Origin: Flavobacterium sp.
Lineage (GTDB): Bacteria; Bacteroidota; Bacteroidia; Flavobacteriales; Flavobacteriaceae
Direction of reading: 5' to 3'
DNA length: 55,857 bases
Assembly (NCBI RefSeq): GCF_027531905.1
Contig: NZ_JAPZSU010000051.1
Coordinates: 1 to 55,857 of the forward strand
The notes beneath the pieces are model-generated. The model worked only from the letters and a program-made list of their open reading frames with translations, had not been told where the DNA came from and did not search any database. The position numbers and the translations under genes are program-made. Shown piece by piece: positions 44,170 to 53,570 of the stretch (position 1 is the first letter of the stretch; each line of letters begins with the position of its first letter).

Positions 44170-44946
44170 TTACTTTTTAATTCTTACTTGCATAGCATAA
44201 TCATAAGTATCTAAATCTTTGAATGCTATTTTAGAAACAGGCACAAAAGGAAAATAGCGATGAATTTTTTCTTTTGTAAAACGTTGCGACCAAAATCGTT
44301 CTTGAGTCGCTGTAAAACTATCTTCAGGAGAAGTAATTATTGTCATTCCCATTTTTTGATAGCTAAGTTCTTGCTTGATTCTGGTAGCGTCGTTGTCTTT
44401 ATAACAAGCCCCCAAAACAATCTCACCTTCTGGAACTAATAAACTGTAGGCTTGAGAAAAAATAGTGGTAAACTTAGAATTGATTGTTAAATCTAATTTT
44501 GAGGTAGCTGTTGTATATCCTTTAAAATCAAAATCATTGGGGTAAAAATTACCTGCTGTAAACCAAGTGGTTATAATCAAATCATACTTCTCCGTTAATT
44601 GATGTAATGCTATAGCATCTAATTCCAGAAGTGTCACCTTATCATTTATACCTAAATCATTTACCATTTTTGAAGCTAAATCCAAACATAAGACAGCATT
44701 ATCTGTTCCTGTATAATGCGACACTTGCTGCCATATTTCAGCAATATCATGTAAGTTTTGAATGATTCTTCCACTCCCCACTCCAATATCTAGAATACGA
44801 ATTGGGCGTCGTAAGCGATGTGCTAGCTCAAAAATCACTTCTTTCAATGCGATAAATTCGGCCCATTGTGCTTGAATTAAATAAGGAGAAAGATACTTTT
44901 CGTCAAAAGAGTGTGATACTGTATCAGGATTATCATACATATTCAT
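44170..44946 (-). CDS. Class I SAM-dependent methyltransferase
   Basis: The 258-residue cytoplasmic protein has the Rossmann motif I ILDIGVGSGRIIQNL and an acidic motif II region (TGTDNAVLCLDLASKM), followed by LIITTWFTAGNF at motif IV. The family is clear but the substrate is not. The start MNMYDNPDTVSHSF at 44946 is chosen; a second ATG follows at 44940, and the longer frame from 44994 would add hydrophobic residues unlike the family. It stands alone, with about 560 bp of AT-rich DNA upstream. Confidence 0.85.
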   Translation of the reverse strand: MNMYDNPDTVSHSFDEKYLSPYLIQAQWAEFIALKEVIFELAHRLRRPIRILDIGVGSGRIIQNLHDIAEIWQQVSHYTGTDNAVLCLDLASKMVNDLGINDKVTLLELDAIALHQLTEKYDLIITTWFTAGNFYPNDFDFKGYTTATSKLDLTINSKFTTIFSQAYSLLVPEGEIVLGACYKDNDATRIKQELSYQKMGMTIITSPEDSFTATQERFWSQRFTKEKIHRYFPFVPVSKIAFKDLDTYDYAMQVRIKK

Positions 44947-45504
44947 TACCAATAGATTAAGAGATGTTATGATGTAATTTACTAAAAAAAACAATGAAAC
45001 AAATAAAAAATCACAAATTATAATTTCAAAAAAAAAAACTTAGCACAATCAATTAGATGAAACTTAGTATTCAAGTGACTACAAAAAAGCAAATTACGAA
45101 TCAACAACTCCAACAGTTGGCAATCCCTTGCTTGACGCAAAGGTCACTTAGCAGAAAGCTTCCTAATGCTTAATTTTATAAGAATCCTTAATAGAATTTG
45201 TATTACATAATCAATACCAAAACTAATTTCATACAAACAAAATAATACACAATAAAAGGGTAATTCTTCTATTTTTTACGAAAAACATTGAAACTTAACA
45301 TATTTCTAATTAAGTTTGCGAATTAATTCTTTATATGATTAAAAAAATATTTTACGATTCATTGAAAAACTAATTAAATCGTAAAACTTAAAAAATACCA
45401 TTAAATAAAAATAGCGACCCAATTATTTTTTCGTTTTTTTTGGTATGTTAAACAAAAACGTGAATCAAAATTTCACCTAAAATCAATGTACTAAAGTTAA
45501 CCAA
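44947..45504. other. AT-rich intergenic region between divergent methyltransferase and sigma-factor genes
   Basis: No gene, tRNA or clear repeat is visible. It must contain both promoters. There is no obvious TAnnTTTG in a useful place before the sigma factor. Confidence 0.45.
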
Positions 45505-46116
45505 ATGATAAAAAAGCAACCAATATATTCCACAATACTTGATGATTCCACGCTTTGGAGCAGCTTGAAGGAAGGGAATGAAAATGCTTTTTCGTTACTT
45601 TTCAAAAAACATTATCCCCAACTAGTACAATATGGAAATTCATTCCTTCCGTTTCCTGAAAAAGTACAAGACTGTGTGCAAGACGTTTTTACGGATATTT
45701 GGATTTATAGAGAAAAATTGAGTGACAATGTAGTTGTAAAGGCCTATTTGCTTGCTAGTGTTCGAAAACGCATTACAAAATCACTAGAGCGAGATCGAAT
45801 ATTCCGTTTTAGCAGTTCAATAGAATCAGTTGAATTTTTATTTGATTTTTCAATTGAACACCATCTTATTTCCGATGAAACCGCAGCCTCTAAACTGTCG
45901 AATCTCAATCGACTTATTAATGATTTGCCCGCTCGACAAAAAGAAGCTTTATACCTTCGTTACACTCAAGAACTAACTGTAGATCAAATTGCAGAAACAC
46001 TTGACATTAACTATCAATCAGCCAACAATCTTTTACACCGCGCTTTATTGAACTTACGCAAAGAGTGGAAAGAAAACATCTTCTTTATTTTAATGCTGCT
46101 TTCTTCTGCATTTTAG
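45505..46116 (+). CDS. ECF RNA polymerase sigma factor
   Basis: The 203-residue protein has sigma region 2 (LFKKHYPQLVQYGNSF, CVQDVFTDIWIY) and region 4 (LPARQKEALYLRYTQELTVD, then AETLDINYQSANNLLHRAL) and nothing else, as in ECF factors. A C-terminal hydrophobic tail (NIFFILMLLSSAF) is unusual for a cytoplasmic sigma factor. The next genes encode a FecR-like anti-sigma regulator and an STN-domain TonB receptor, so it should be released by a signal from that receptor and then transcribe the receptor gene. Confidence 0.93.
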   Translation: MIKKQPIYSTILDDSTLWSSLKEGNENAFSLLFKKHYPQLVQYGNSFLPFPEKVQDCVQDVFTDIWIYREKLSDNVVVKAYLLASVRKRITKSLERDRIFRFSSSIESVEFLFDFSIEHHLISDETAASKLSNLNRLINDLPARQKEALYLRYTQELTVDQIAETLDINYQSANNLLHRALLNLRKEWKENIFFILMLLSSAF

Positions 46117-46203
46117 TCTTCATAAAAAAAATTAAAAAAATATTCTATTTAGTGAGTATCAATTAAGAAAATGATCCTCTATACCATCGTAACCCCTTAT
46201 TTG

Positions 46204-47313
46204 ATGCAAAAACGTAATAATTATACAGAAATAGAACACTTTTTAGCTGATGAATCATTCCGAATGTGGGTGTATTTCAATGACGACCAACAAGATTGGG
46301 AAGAGTGGACTTTAGAAAATTCCAGTCGTGCTAAATTATTAGAGGAAGCCCGTTTATGGTTATTAGCAATGAAAGCTCCTGATACTAATTTAACTTCAAT
46401 TGACGTACAAAGTGCTTTGGAAGCAACTTGGAAAAAAATTGAAAACGCTGAAGAAAAGAAAAAAGAAAAACCAGTTCTTACATTATTGAGAAAAAGATGG
46501 ATTAACGGTGCTGCAGCTATTTTGGTTTTGAGCCTTTTATCAGGTTGGCTATACCATCAAAGCAATCTCACCAAAAACTCTATACTTAGCTATAATGAAT
46601 TGATCAATGAAAATGAGGAAGGGCTAGTTGAACAAACCAACAACTCAGACAAACCACAAATAATAACCTTATCAGATGGCAGCTCTGTTTTATTGCAACC
46701 CAATAGTAAGTTAAGTTATCCAAAAATATTTGTGGGTAATGAAAGAAAAGTATACCTCTCAGGTGAAGGTTTCTTTGAAATTAGCAAGGATGCTAAAAAA
46801 CCGTTTTTTGTTTATGCAAATGAGATTGTTACAAAAGTAGTAGGAACTAGTTTTAAAATAAAAGCATACACCAATCAGCCAAATGTTGAAGTAGTAGTCC
46901 GAACTGGAAAAGTAAAAGTACGTTCCAATGAATTAATCTCAAAATCTAAAGACGAACTGATCGTTTTGCTACCCAATCAAGCCCTAAGATTTGTTAGAAA
47001 AAACTTAAGTTTTAATAAAATTACTGATATTACGCAGGATGAATTATTGAGTCATTCTACAAGTAACATTGAGCAATTGGGGTTTGAATTTACAGACATT
47101 CCTGTTTCACAAATTTTTAAAACCATTGAACAGGCTTATATAGTAAAAATTGATTATCCGCAAACAAAATTAAAGGACTGCTATCTAACAACATCTTTAA
47201 GCGATCAGCCATTGCCTGAAAAACTTAAAATTATTTGCAAAAGCCTTGGAAACAACACAAGTTATGAAATGAATGGAAACCAAATTATAATTATGTCAGA
47301 TGGATGTAACTAA
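46204..47313 (+). CDS. FecR-family anti-sigma regulator
   Basis: The 369-residue inner-membrane protein has a cytoplasmic N-terminus (about 1-98), one membrane helix (INGAAAILVLSLLSGWLY, about 99-117), the periplasmic FecR domain with LSDGSSVLLQPNSKLSYP and VYLSGEGFFEI, then DUF4974-like residues (about 285-369) with FEFTDIPVSQIFKTIEQAY. It would hold the sigma factor and receive a signal from the receptor N-terminus. The ATG at 46204 (MQKRNNYTEIEHFL) is preferred over an upstream in-frame 46171 start. Confidence 0.92.
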   Translation: MQKRNNYTEIEHFLADESFRMWVYFNDDQQDWEEWTLENSSRAKLLEEARLWLLAMKAPDTNLTSIDVQSALEATWKKIENAEEKKKEKPVLTLLRKRWINGAAAILVLSLLSGWLYHQSNLTKNSILSYNELINENEEGLVEQTNNSDKPQIITLSDGSSVLLQPNSKLSYPKIFVGNERKVYLSGEGFFEISKDAKKPFFVYANEIVTKVVGTSFKIKAYTNQPNVEVVVRTGKVKVRSNELISKSKDELIVLLPNQALRFVRKNLSFNKITDITQDELLSHSTSNIEQLGFEFTDIPVSQIFKTIEQAYIVKIDYPQTKLKDCYLTTSLSDQPLPEKLKIICKSLGNNTSYEMNGNQIIIMSDGCN

Positions 47314-47468
47314 CCATTAAGTGCCTATGAATTAAAACAAACAAAAAACGCCGAAAATGCTGTAACATTCTCGACGTCCTGAATAAAATCAATAACTCTC
47401 TGTAAAGAGTGATTGCAATGTTTCACCAATACCACACTAAAGAATATTAATAAAAACAGACCAAAACT

Positions 47469-50400
47469 ATGAAAAAAACCGTCTTTAAACAACGATTACT
47501 AATTCGAATTATGAAAATAACCCTATTTCAATTTGTTTTAGCCCTTGTCTTTTCAAGTGTAACAATTGCTAATAATATCAGAGGTCAAAAAAAGCTGGAC
47601 ACCAAGGTAACCATTACCGTGACAGATTTGAACTTAGATACAGCGTTGTCAAAACTTGAAAAATTAGCACACGTTAAGTTTTCGTATAACTCGAGAATGA
47701 CTCAATTGAATCAAAAAGTCAGCATTTACGCTAATAATGAAGTACTTTCAAGCGTATTAACTCGCATTTTAAAACCACTAAAAATTAATTACACAGAAGT
47801 AAGCAATCAAATTATTTTACAAAAAGAAGGAATTGCCAAAAAAGGAAGTAATGAAGAGCTTTTCTCTAATTTAAATCAAAATGCATTAGCTGAAATCATT
47901 AAAGGCCGAGTAGTTGATGAAAAAGGAGAGCCTTTACCTGGCGTAACTATCCTTGTAAAAGGAACTTCAAAAGGAACAACAACAGATTTTGAAGGAAACT
48001 ATTCCATCAGTGCTGAAATTGGAGATGTATTACAATTTTCATATGTAGGGCTTGAAACCAAAACGGTAACAATAAAAGAAACTACAGTAAACATTACTTT
48101 AACAGGAAGTGGAGAAACGCTAAAAGATGTAGTGGTAGTAGGTTCTAGAAAAAAAGGAAGAGTAGCTCTTGACACTCCAGTTGCTATTGATGTAATCAAT
48201 TTAAGTACTACGGCATCCGCAACACCGCAAACCGATTTAACTCAAATTTTAAATTATGTTGCCCCGTCATTTACTTCTAATTCTACAACTGTAGCTGATG
48301 GTACTGACCACATCGACCCAGCTCAATTAAGAGGTCTTGGTCCAGATCAAGTACTTGTTTTATTAAATGGAAAAAGAAGACATACTTCGTCTTTAGTTAA
48401 CGTAAACGGAACACCAGGTAGAGGAAGCGTAGGTACAGATTTGAACTCAATTCCTTCATTTGCTATTGATAGACTAGAAGTTCTTAGAGACGGTGCCGCT
48501 GCTCAATACGGCTCTGATGCAATTGCTGGGGTAATCAATTTAGTCATGAAAAAAGGAACTGGTAAACTCCAAGCTAACGTTACTTCTGGAGCAAATTTTA
48601 GCGATGGCTCCAATGACCATTCAGGAGGTGCAGATGGCTTTAAAACACAGCTAGACCTTAACTATGGCACCAAAATTTTTAAAGATGGTTTTATTAATCT
48701 TACAGGGTCTTTCCAAAAAAGAGACATTACCAGCAGAGCAGGAACTGCAACAGGGACTATATTTAATGCTTACAATGCCATAGAAGGTAGAGCATTAAAC
48801 GGTGGTGTAAACATTTCTTCTCTATTTGGAAACATTAACAATACCCCAAACAGTGTTGCAATACTAGGTCATATCAAAAATTTTGCACCAAGTGTTTCTT
48901 ATTTTACACCTGCTCAGCAAACTACTATTGCAAATGCTACTACAATTGGAGCAATGCAAACTGCTTTAAATTTTGATGTAACTGACAATGAATTAGCCGC
49001 ACGTGGTTTAAATAGAAAAGATTTCAACATGAGAGTGGGGCAATCTGAACTAACTAGTATGCAGTTTTTCTTAAACTCAGAGTTTGGACTTACCGATAAC
49101 ATAAGAGCGTATGCTTTTGGAGGATATTCACATAGAAATGGTAATGCTGCGGGATTTTACAGAAGACCTAACCAAAACAGAACAGCGACCTCAATTTTTA
49201 TAAATGGATTTTTACCAGAAATTGATTCAAAAGTAAAAGACATCTCTTTTGCAGCAGGTGTTAAGGGAAAATTAGGAACTTTTGATTTTGATCTTTCTAA
49301 TACTTTTGGAAGAAACACTTTCGATTATACCATTATGAATACTGTAAATGCAAGTAGTGTTTACCCATCCAAGACATCTTTTGATGCAGGTGGATTAGGA
49401 TTCAGTCAAAACACTACCAATCTTGATTTTACTAAAAATGTAGATTATTTAAGCGGATTAAATATCGCTTTTGGAGCGGAATACAGACATGAAAACTATA
49501 AAATCACCCCTGGTGAAGAAGCTTCTTATGCATTGTATGATATTAATGGGAACATTCAAACCGCTACTACAGCAAATAATCTTAAACCAACAGATTTCTT
49601 TGGTAATGGAAGACCGGGTGGAGCTCAAGTATTCCCAGGATTCAGGCCTGCAAATCAAACGGACAAAGGCAGAAATTCATTTGCTTTGTACTTAGATTCT
49701 GAATTGGACATAACCGAAAAACTCCTAGTTAGTGCTGCGATACGTTTTGAAAATTATTCAGATTTTGGCTCTACTTTCAATTACAAAATTGCTTCAAGAT
49801 ATAAAGTGTCTGACAATTTTGCTTTAAGAGCAGCTCATGCTACTGGCTTTAGAGCTCCTTCATTGGCTCAGTTGTATTTTAACGCCACAAGTACACAATT
49901 TGTTGGTGGAGTTCCTTTTGAAGTTGGAACGTTTTCTAATGACACTTCTTTAGCAAGAAACTTAGGAATTCCTACGCTAAAACAAGAAGAATCAAGAAGT
50001 TATTCTGCTGGTTTTACTTCAAAAATTCCTTCAGCCAATTTAACTTTTACAGTTGATGGATATTTAATTACTATTGATGATCGAGTAGTTTTAACAGACC
50101 AATTTGCTCCAGATGCAACAAATGCAAGTTTGTTTTCTTCTGCCAATGCAACTGCTGCAACATTTTTTGCTAATGCCATTAATACAGAAACAAAAGGAAT
50201 TGAAGCCGTTATTTCTCACAAAGCAAATTTGGGAAATGTAACGCTAAATTCAGATTTGGCACTTACACAATCACAAACTAGAAAAATTGGAGATATAAAA
50301 GCATCTGAGCAACTTTCGCAAGCAGCAAACTTAAATAGATATTATTCTGAAATGAGTAGAGTTTATTTAGAAGAAGCTATTCCAAGATTTAAAGCATCAT

Positions 50401-50714
50401 TAATGAATAACTTTTCATATAAAAAATTAGAAGTCTTCTTGAGAAATGTATATTTTGGTCAGGTAACAGATCCTAATACAGTAGATGTTAATGGAGACGG
50501 ATTGGTTGGAGCGACCATTGTAAACGGTAGAGCTGTAGAAAACGAGCACCCAATTTGGAGTGGAAGAATAATTACCGATTTATCTGTTGGATACGAAGTA
50601 CATAAAGGGATAAAAATCACATTAGGAGCTAATAATTTATTTGATGTTTATCCGAGTAAAAACTATGGTCCTGTTTCAGCAAAAAGACCTAACGCGGTTT
50701 TAACAAATGGTTAA
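47469..50714 (+). CDS. TonB-dependent transducer/receptor, cut short by an in-frame stop
   Basis: The 1081-residue outer-membrane receptor has a signal peptide, an STN signalling domain (about 38-120; DTKVTITVTDLNLDTALSKL, NNEVLSSVLTRILKPLKI), a carboxypeptidase-regulatory-like domain (about 143-215), a plug (about 235-365; QLRGLGPDQVLVLLNGKRRH, RLEVLRDGAAAQYGSDA) and a long barrel. Translation ends at TAA 50712-50714 after NAVLTNG. The same frame continues for 42 codons to a second TAA at 50841 and encodes the expected last strand, GRFLFARLNFNF. Loss of that strand should block barrel assembly, so this may be a recent pseudogene unless the stop is read through or is a sequencing error. With the sigma/FecR pair it forms a cell-surface signalling locus. 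Confidence 0.85.
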   Translation: MKKTVFKQRLLIRIMKITLFQFVLALVFSSVTIANNIRGQKKLDTKVTITVTDLNLDTALSKLEKLAHVKFSYNSRMTQLNQKVSIYANNEVLSSVLTRILKPLKINYTEVSNQIILQKEGIAKKGSNEELFSNLNQNALAEIIKGRVVDEKGEPLPGVTILVKGTSKGTTTDFEGNYSISAEIGDVLQFSYVGLETKTVTIKETTVNITLTGSGETLKDVVVVGSRKKGRVALDTPVAIDVINLSTTASATPQTDLTQILNYVAPSFTSNSTTVADGTDHIDPAQLRGLGPDQVLVLLNGKRRHTSSLVNVNGTPGRGSVGTDLNSIPSFAIDRLEVLRDGAAAQYGSDAIAGVINLVMKKGTGKLQANVTSGANFSDGSNDHSGGADGFKTQLDLNYGTKIFKDGFINLTGSFQKRDITSRAGTATGTIFNAYNAIEGRALNGGVNISSLFGNINNTPNSVAILGHIKNFAPSVSYFTPAQQTTIANATTIGAMQTALNFDVTDNELAARGLNRKDFNMRVGQSELTSMQFFLNSEFGLTDNIRAYAFGGYSHRNGNAAGFYRRPNQNRTATSIFINGFLPEIDSKVKDISFAAGVKGKLGTFDFDLSNTFGRNTFDYTIMNTVNASSVYPSKTSFDAGGLGFSQNTTNLDFTKNVDYLSGLNIAFGAEYRHENYKITPGEEASYALYDINGNIQTATTANNLKPTDFFGNGRPGGAQVFPGFRPANQTDKGRNSFALYLDSELDITEKLLVSAAIRFENYSDFGSTFNYKIASRYKVSDNFALRAAHATGFRAPSLAQLYFNATSTQFVGGVPFEVGTFSNDTSLARNLGIPTLKQEESRSYSAGFTSKIPSANLTFTVDGYLITIDDRVVLTDQFAPDATNASLFSSANATAATFFANAINTETKGIEAVISHKANLGNVTLNSDLALTQSQTRKIGDIKASEQLSQAANLNRYYSEMSRVYLEEAIPRFKASLMNNFSYKKLEVFLRNVYFGQVTDPNTVDVNGDGLVGATIVNGRAVENEHPIWSGRIITDLSVGYEVHKGIKITLGANNLFDVYPSKNYGPVSAKRPNAVLTNG

Positions 50715-50843
50715 ATTACTTATCCTACAACAAATTCAACTATAGATTTATCAAATCAGGATCAATTTGTTTATTCTAGAAATGTATCTCAATTTGGTCA
50801 AAATGGTCGTTTTCTTTTTGCAAGATTAAATTTCAATTTCTAA
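50715..50843 (+). pseudogene. Severed C-terminal strand of the TonB receptor
   Basis: This is the in-frame continuation after the internal TAA. It reads ITYPTTNSTIDLSNQDQFVY, then SRNVSQFGQNGRF and LFARLNFNF, and ends at TAA 50841-50843. The final aromatic residue and alternating pattern are those of an outer-membrane beta-barrel end. The terminator begins 22 nt after this stop, which fits the original gene end. Confidence 0.85.
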
Positions 50844-50865
50844 GTACTTTTTTTTTGAGATTAAG

Positions 50866-50896
50866 CCATCCTCTTAAAACAGGATGGTTTTTTTTT
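50866..50896 (+). terminator. Terminator of the receptor gene
   Basis: CCATCCT (50866-50872) pairs with AGGATGG (50881-50887), followed by nine T. Confidence 0.88.
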
Positions 50897-50906
50897 GACT
50901 AAAACT

Positions 50907-50940
50907 TTGGCAAAAAAAGAATTCAAACTTTGTACCTTTA
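50907..50940 (+). promoter_or_regulatory. uvrB promoter (TTG-N23-TACCTTTA)
   Basis: TTG at 50907-50909 and TACCTTTA at 50933-50940, one base from consensus, lie 28 nt before the uvrB ATG. Confidence 0.5.
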
Positions 50941-50968
50941 CCACTCTAAAACTTTGCTTCTTAAATAA

Positions 50969-52960
50969 ATGAATTTCCAAGTAGTATCCGATTACCAACC
51001 TACAGGCGACCAACCACAAGCGATAGAAAAACTAGCGCAAGGTATTCTTGCAGGTGAACCATTTCAAACGCTACTTGGAGTTACTGGGTCTGGTAAAACA
51101 TTTACGGTTGCCAACGTCATTCAAGAAGTTCAAAAACCAACGCTTATATTAGCGCACAACAAAACGTTGGCTGCGCAGTTGTATTCGGAATTCAAACAGT
51201 TTTTCCCTAACAACGCGGTGGAATATTTTGTGTCGTATTACGATTATTACCAACCCGAAGCGTTTATGCCTGTTACGGGAGTTTTTATAGAAAAAGATTT
51301 GTCAATCAATGAAGAGTTAGAAAAAATGCGTTTGAGCACGACTTCTTCTTTATTGTCTGGACGAAGAGATATTATAGTGGTCGCCTCGGTTTCTTGCATT
51401 TATGGTATTGGAAATCCCGTAGAATTTCAAAAGAACGTAATTGCCATCGAAGTCAACCAAATGATTTCAAGAACTAAATTATTACACAGCTTAGTGCAAA
51501 GTTTGTATTCTAGAACCGAAGCCGAATTTACCCCAGGAAATTTCAGAATTAAAGGTGATACGGTAGAAGTTTATCCAAGTTATGCCGATGATGCCTTCAG
51601 AATTCATTTTTTTGGTGATGAAATCGAAGAAATAGAAAGCTTTGATACCAAAACCTCCCAAGTCATTGAACGTTTTGAAAAATTGACGATTTATCCCGCC
51701 AATATGTTCGTGACTTCGCCAGATGTGCTGCAAAATGCCATTTGGGAAATCCAGCAAGATTTAGTGAAACAAGTGGATTACTTCAAAGAAATAGGCAAAC
51801 ATTTAGAAGCCAAACGACTTGAAGAACGCACGAACTTCGACTTAGAAATGATTCGGGAATTGGGCTATTGTTCTGGAATTGAAAATTATTCTCGTTACCT
51901 TGACGGAAGAGAAGCGGGCTCAAGACCTTTCTGTTTATTGGATTATTTCCCCAATGATTTTTTATTGGTAGTCGATGAAAGCCACGTGACTTTGTCGCAA
52001 GTACAAGCTATGTATGGTGGTGACCGTTCTAGAAAAGAAAACTTGGTAGAATATGGCTTCCGACTTCCCGCAGCAATGGACAACAGACCTTTGAAATTCG
52101 AGGAATTTGAAGCAATGCAGAATCAAGTCATTTATGTTTCAGCAACACCTGCGGATTATGAATTACAAAAATGCGATGGTGTTTATGTAGAGCAAATCAT
52201 TCGTCCAACAGGTTTACTAGACCCCATTATCGAAATTCGTCCAAGTTTGAATCAAATTGATGATTTAATCGAAGAAATACAAGTACGCTGTGAGTTAGAT
52301 GAGCGTGTTTTGGTCACTACTTTAACCAAAAGAATGGCCGAAGAATTGGCCAAATACTTGACTAAAGTTTCCATTCGTTGTCGCTACATTCACTCAGATG
52401 TGGATACATTGGAGCGTATCGAAATTATGCAAGATTTACGAAAAGGCTTATTTGACGTATTGATTGGAGTCAATTTATTGAGAGAAGGATTGGATTTGCC
52501 TGAAGTGTCTTTGGTTGCCATTTTGGATGCCGACAAAGAAGGGTTTCTTAGAAGCCATCGTTCCCTTACTCAAACCATTGGTCGAGCGGCAAGAAACTTA
52601 AACGGGAAAGCGATTATGTATGCCGATAAAATTACTGCGAGTATGCAAAAAACAATTGATGAAACCAATTATCGCCGTACCAAACAAATCAATTACAACA
52701 CCCAACACAATAAGGTTCCGCAAGCTTTAGATAAAAAAATAGACAGTGCTTTTACTAAAAATCCGTTGGTGGAATATGAATTAGAACACACTATTGCCAA
52801 AGCAGCTGAACCAGACACGGCTTATCTTTCAAAACCAGAATTGGAAAAATTAATTCGTGAAAAACGAAAAGCGATGGAAAAAGCCGCAAAAGATTTAGAT
52901 TTTATGCAAGCTGCCAAGTTCCGAGATGAAATTAAAGCATTACAAGAAAAACTCTCTTAG
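50969..52960 (+). CDS. uvrB: Excinuclease ABC subunit UvrB
   Basis: UvrB is the damage-verification helicase of nucleotide excision repair. The 663-residue product has the N-terminal YQPTGDQPQAI, Walker A LGVTGSGKTFT, the beta-hairpin YYDYYQPEAFMP, DESH box VVDESHVTLSQ, the helicase motif VI region QTIGRAARN, and the C-terminal UVR helix pair (LEKLIREKRKAMEKAAKDLD). Full length. Its stop overlaps the convergent TerB-like gene by 4 nt. Confidence 0.97.
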   Translation: MNFQVVSDYQPTGDQPQAIEKLAQGILAGEPFQTLLGVTGSGKTFTVANVIQEVQKPTLILAHNKTLAAQLYSEFKQFFPNNAVEYFVSYYDYYQPEAFMPVTGVFIEKDLSINEELEKMRLSTTSSLLSGRRDIIVVASVSCIYGIGNPVEFQKNVIAIEVNQMISRTKLLHSLVQSLYSRTEAEFTPGNFRIKGDTVEVYPSYADDAFRIHFFGDEIEEIESFDTKTSQVIERFEKLTIYPANMFVTSPDVLQNAIWEIQQDLVKQVDYFKEIGKHLEAKRLEERTNFDLEMIRELGYCSGIENYSRYLDGREAGSRPFCLLDYFPNDFLLVVDESHVTLSQVQAMYGGDRSRKENLVEYGFRLPAAMDNRPLKFEEFEAMQNQVIYVSATPADYELQKCDGVYVEQIIRPTGLLDPIIEIRPSLNQIDDLIEEIQVRCELDERVLVTTLTKRMAEELAKYLTKVSIRCRYIHSDVDTLERIEIMQDLRKGLFDVLIGVNLLREGLDLPEVSLVAILDADKEGFLRSHRSLTQTIGRAARNLNGKAIMYADKITASMQKTIDETNYRRTKQINYNTQHNKVPQALDKKIDSAFTKNPLVEYELEHTIAKAAEPDTAYLSKPELEKLIREKRKAMEKAAKDLDFMQAAKFRDEIKALQEKLS

Positions 52961-53367
52961 TTGTGTTGTTCTTGAAACATTCCTAACAATGCTTTGGCAT
53001 CAATCATAGCATTAGGAGATTCCTGCATCATTTGCAAAACTCGTTTAGTAGCTCCAGGATTTAATCCCATATCGATGGCTATTTGACGAATCGCAACGGA
53101 CTCTTTTTCGTGCAAAACACCATCACAATGCATAATCAGCGCCAAACGATAGAACTGCTGAATACGCTGAAATTCTGATTTAATAGGCAAATGAGGTAAC
53201 TCTTGATGAAACAAATCAGAATATTCTGCTTTGGTAAACCCCAATTCTTTGGCTACAATTCTAATAAAATCAGACTCTCGTTGATGCAATCTTCCATCAA
53301 TGACAGAAAAACTTATCATTTCTAAAAGTAAACTTCTTTTTTCTTCAAAACTATTCATCAATTTCAT
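52957..53367 (-). CDS. TerB-like helical protein
   Basis: The 136-residue protein is all-helical with the TerB-type repeat: SVIDGRLHQRESDFIRIVAKE in the first half (split here as SVIDGRLHQRESDF and IRIVAKELGF) and HCDGVLHEKESVAIRQIA in the second. The matching acidic (DG) and Glu positions suggest metal binding as in TerB domains. Role unknown; no tellurite genes are nearby. The start MKLMNSFEEKRS at 53367 is chosen over an in-frame TTG at 53412. Its stop codon overlaps that of uvrB on the other strand. Confidence 0.8.
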   Translation of the reverse strand: MKLMNSFEEKRSLLLEMISFSVIDGRLHQRESDFIRIVAKELGFTKAEYSDLFHQELPHLPIKSEFQRIQQFYRLALIMHCDGVLHEKESVAIRQIAIDMGLNPGATKRVLQMMQESPNAMIDAKALLGMFQEQHN

Positions 53368-53570
53368 ATTTTTAGCTAAAATATTGTTTTTAAATGTATT
53401 CACAAAATCCAATTATATCTAAAAAAAACTATTTTTAGACTTCTTTTTTTCTTTTGATGAAAGAATGGAAAGAGTAAAACACAACGAAAAATTATGACGA
53501 GACGACTTTGTAAACACATTACGTTGTCTCACCTATTAAACTAGTAGTACAACACAAAAACAACTGATTT

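Noticed and set aside
47469..50714. Reading the second TonB receptor as a SusC protein of a glycan-use locus
   Set aside because: No SusD gene follows, and the upstream ECF sigma and FecR genes plus the STN domain point to a cell-surface signalling receptor instead.
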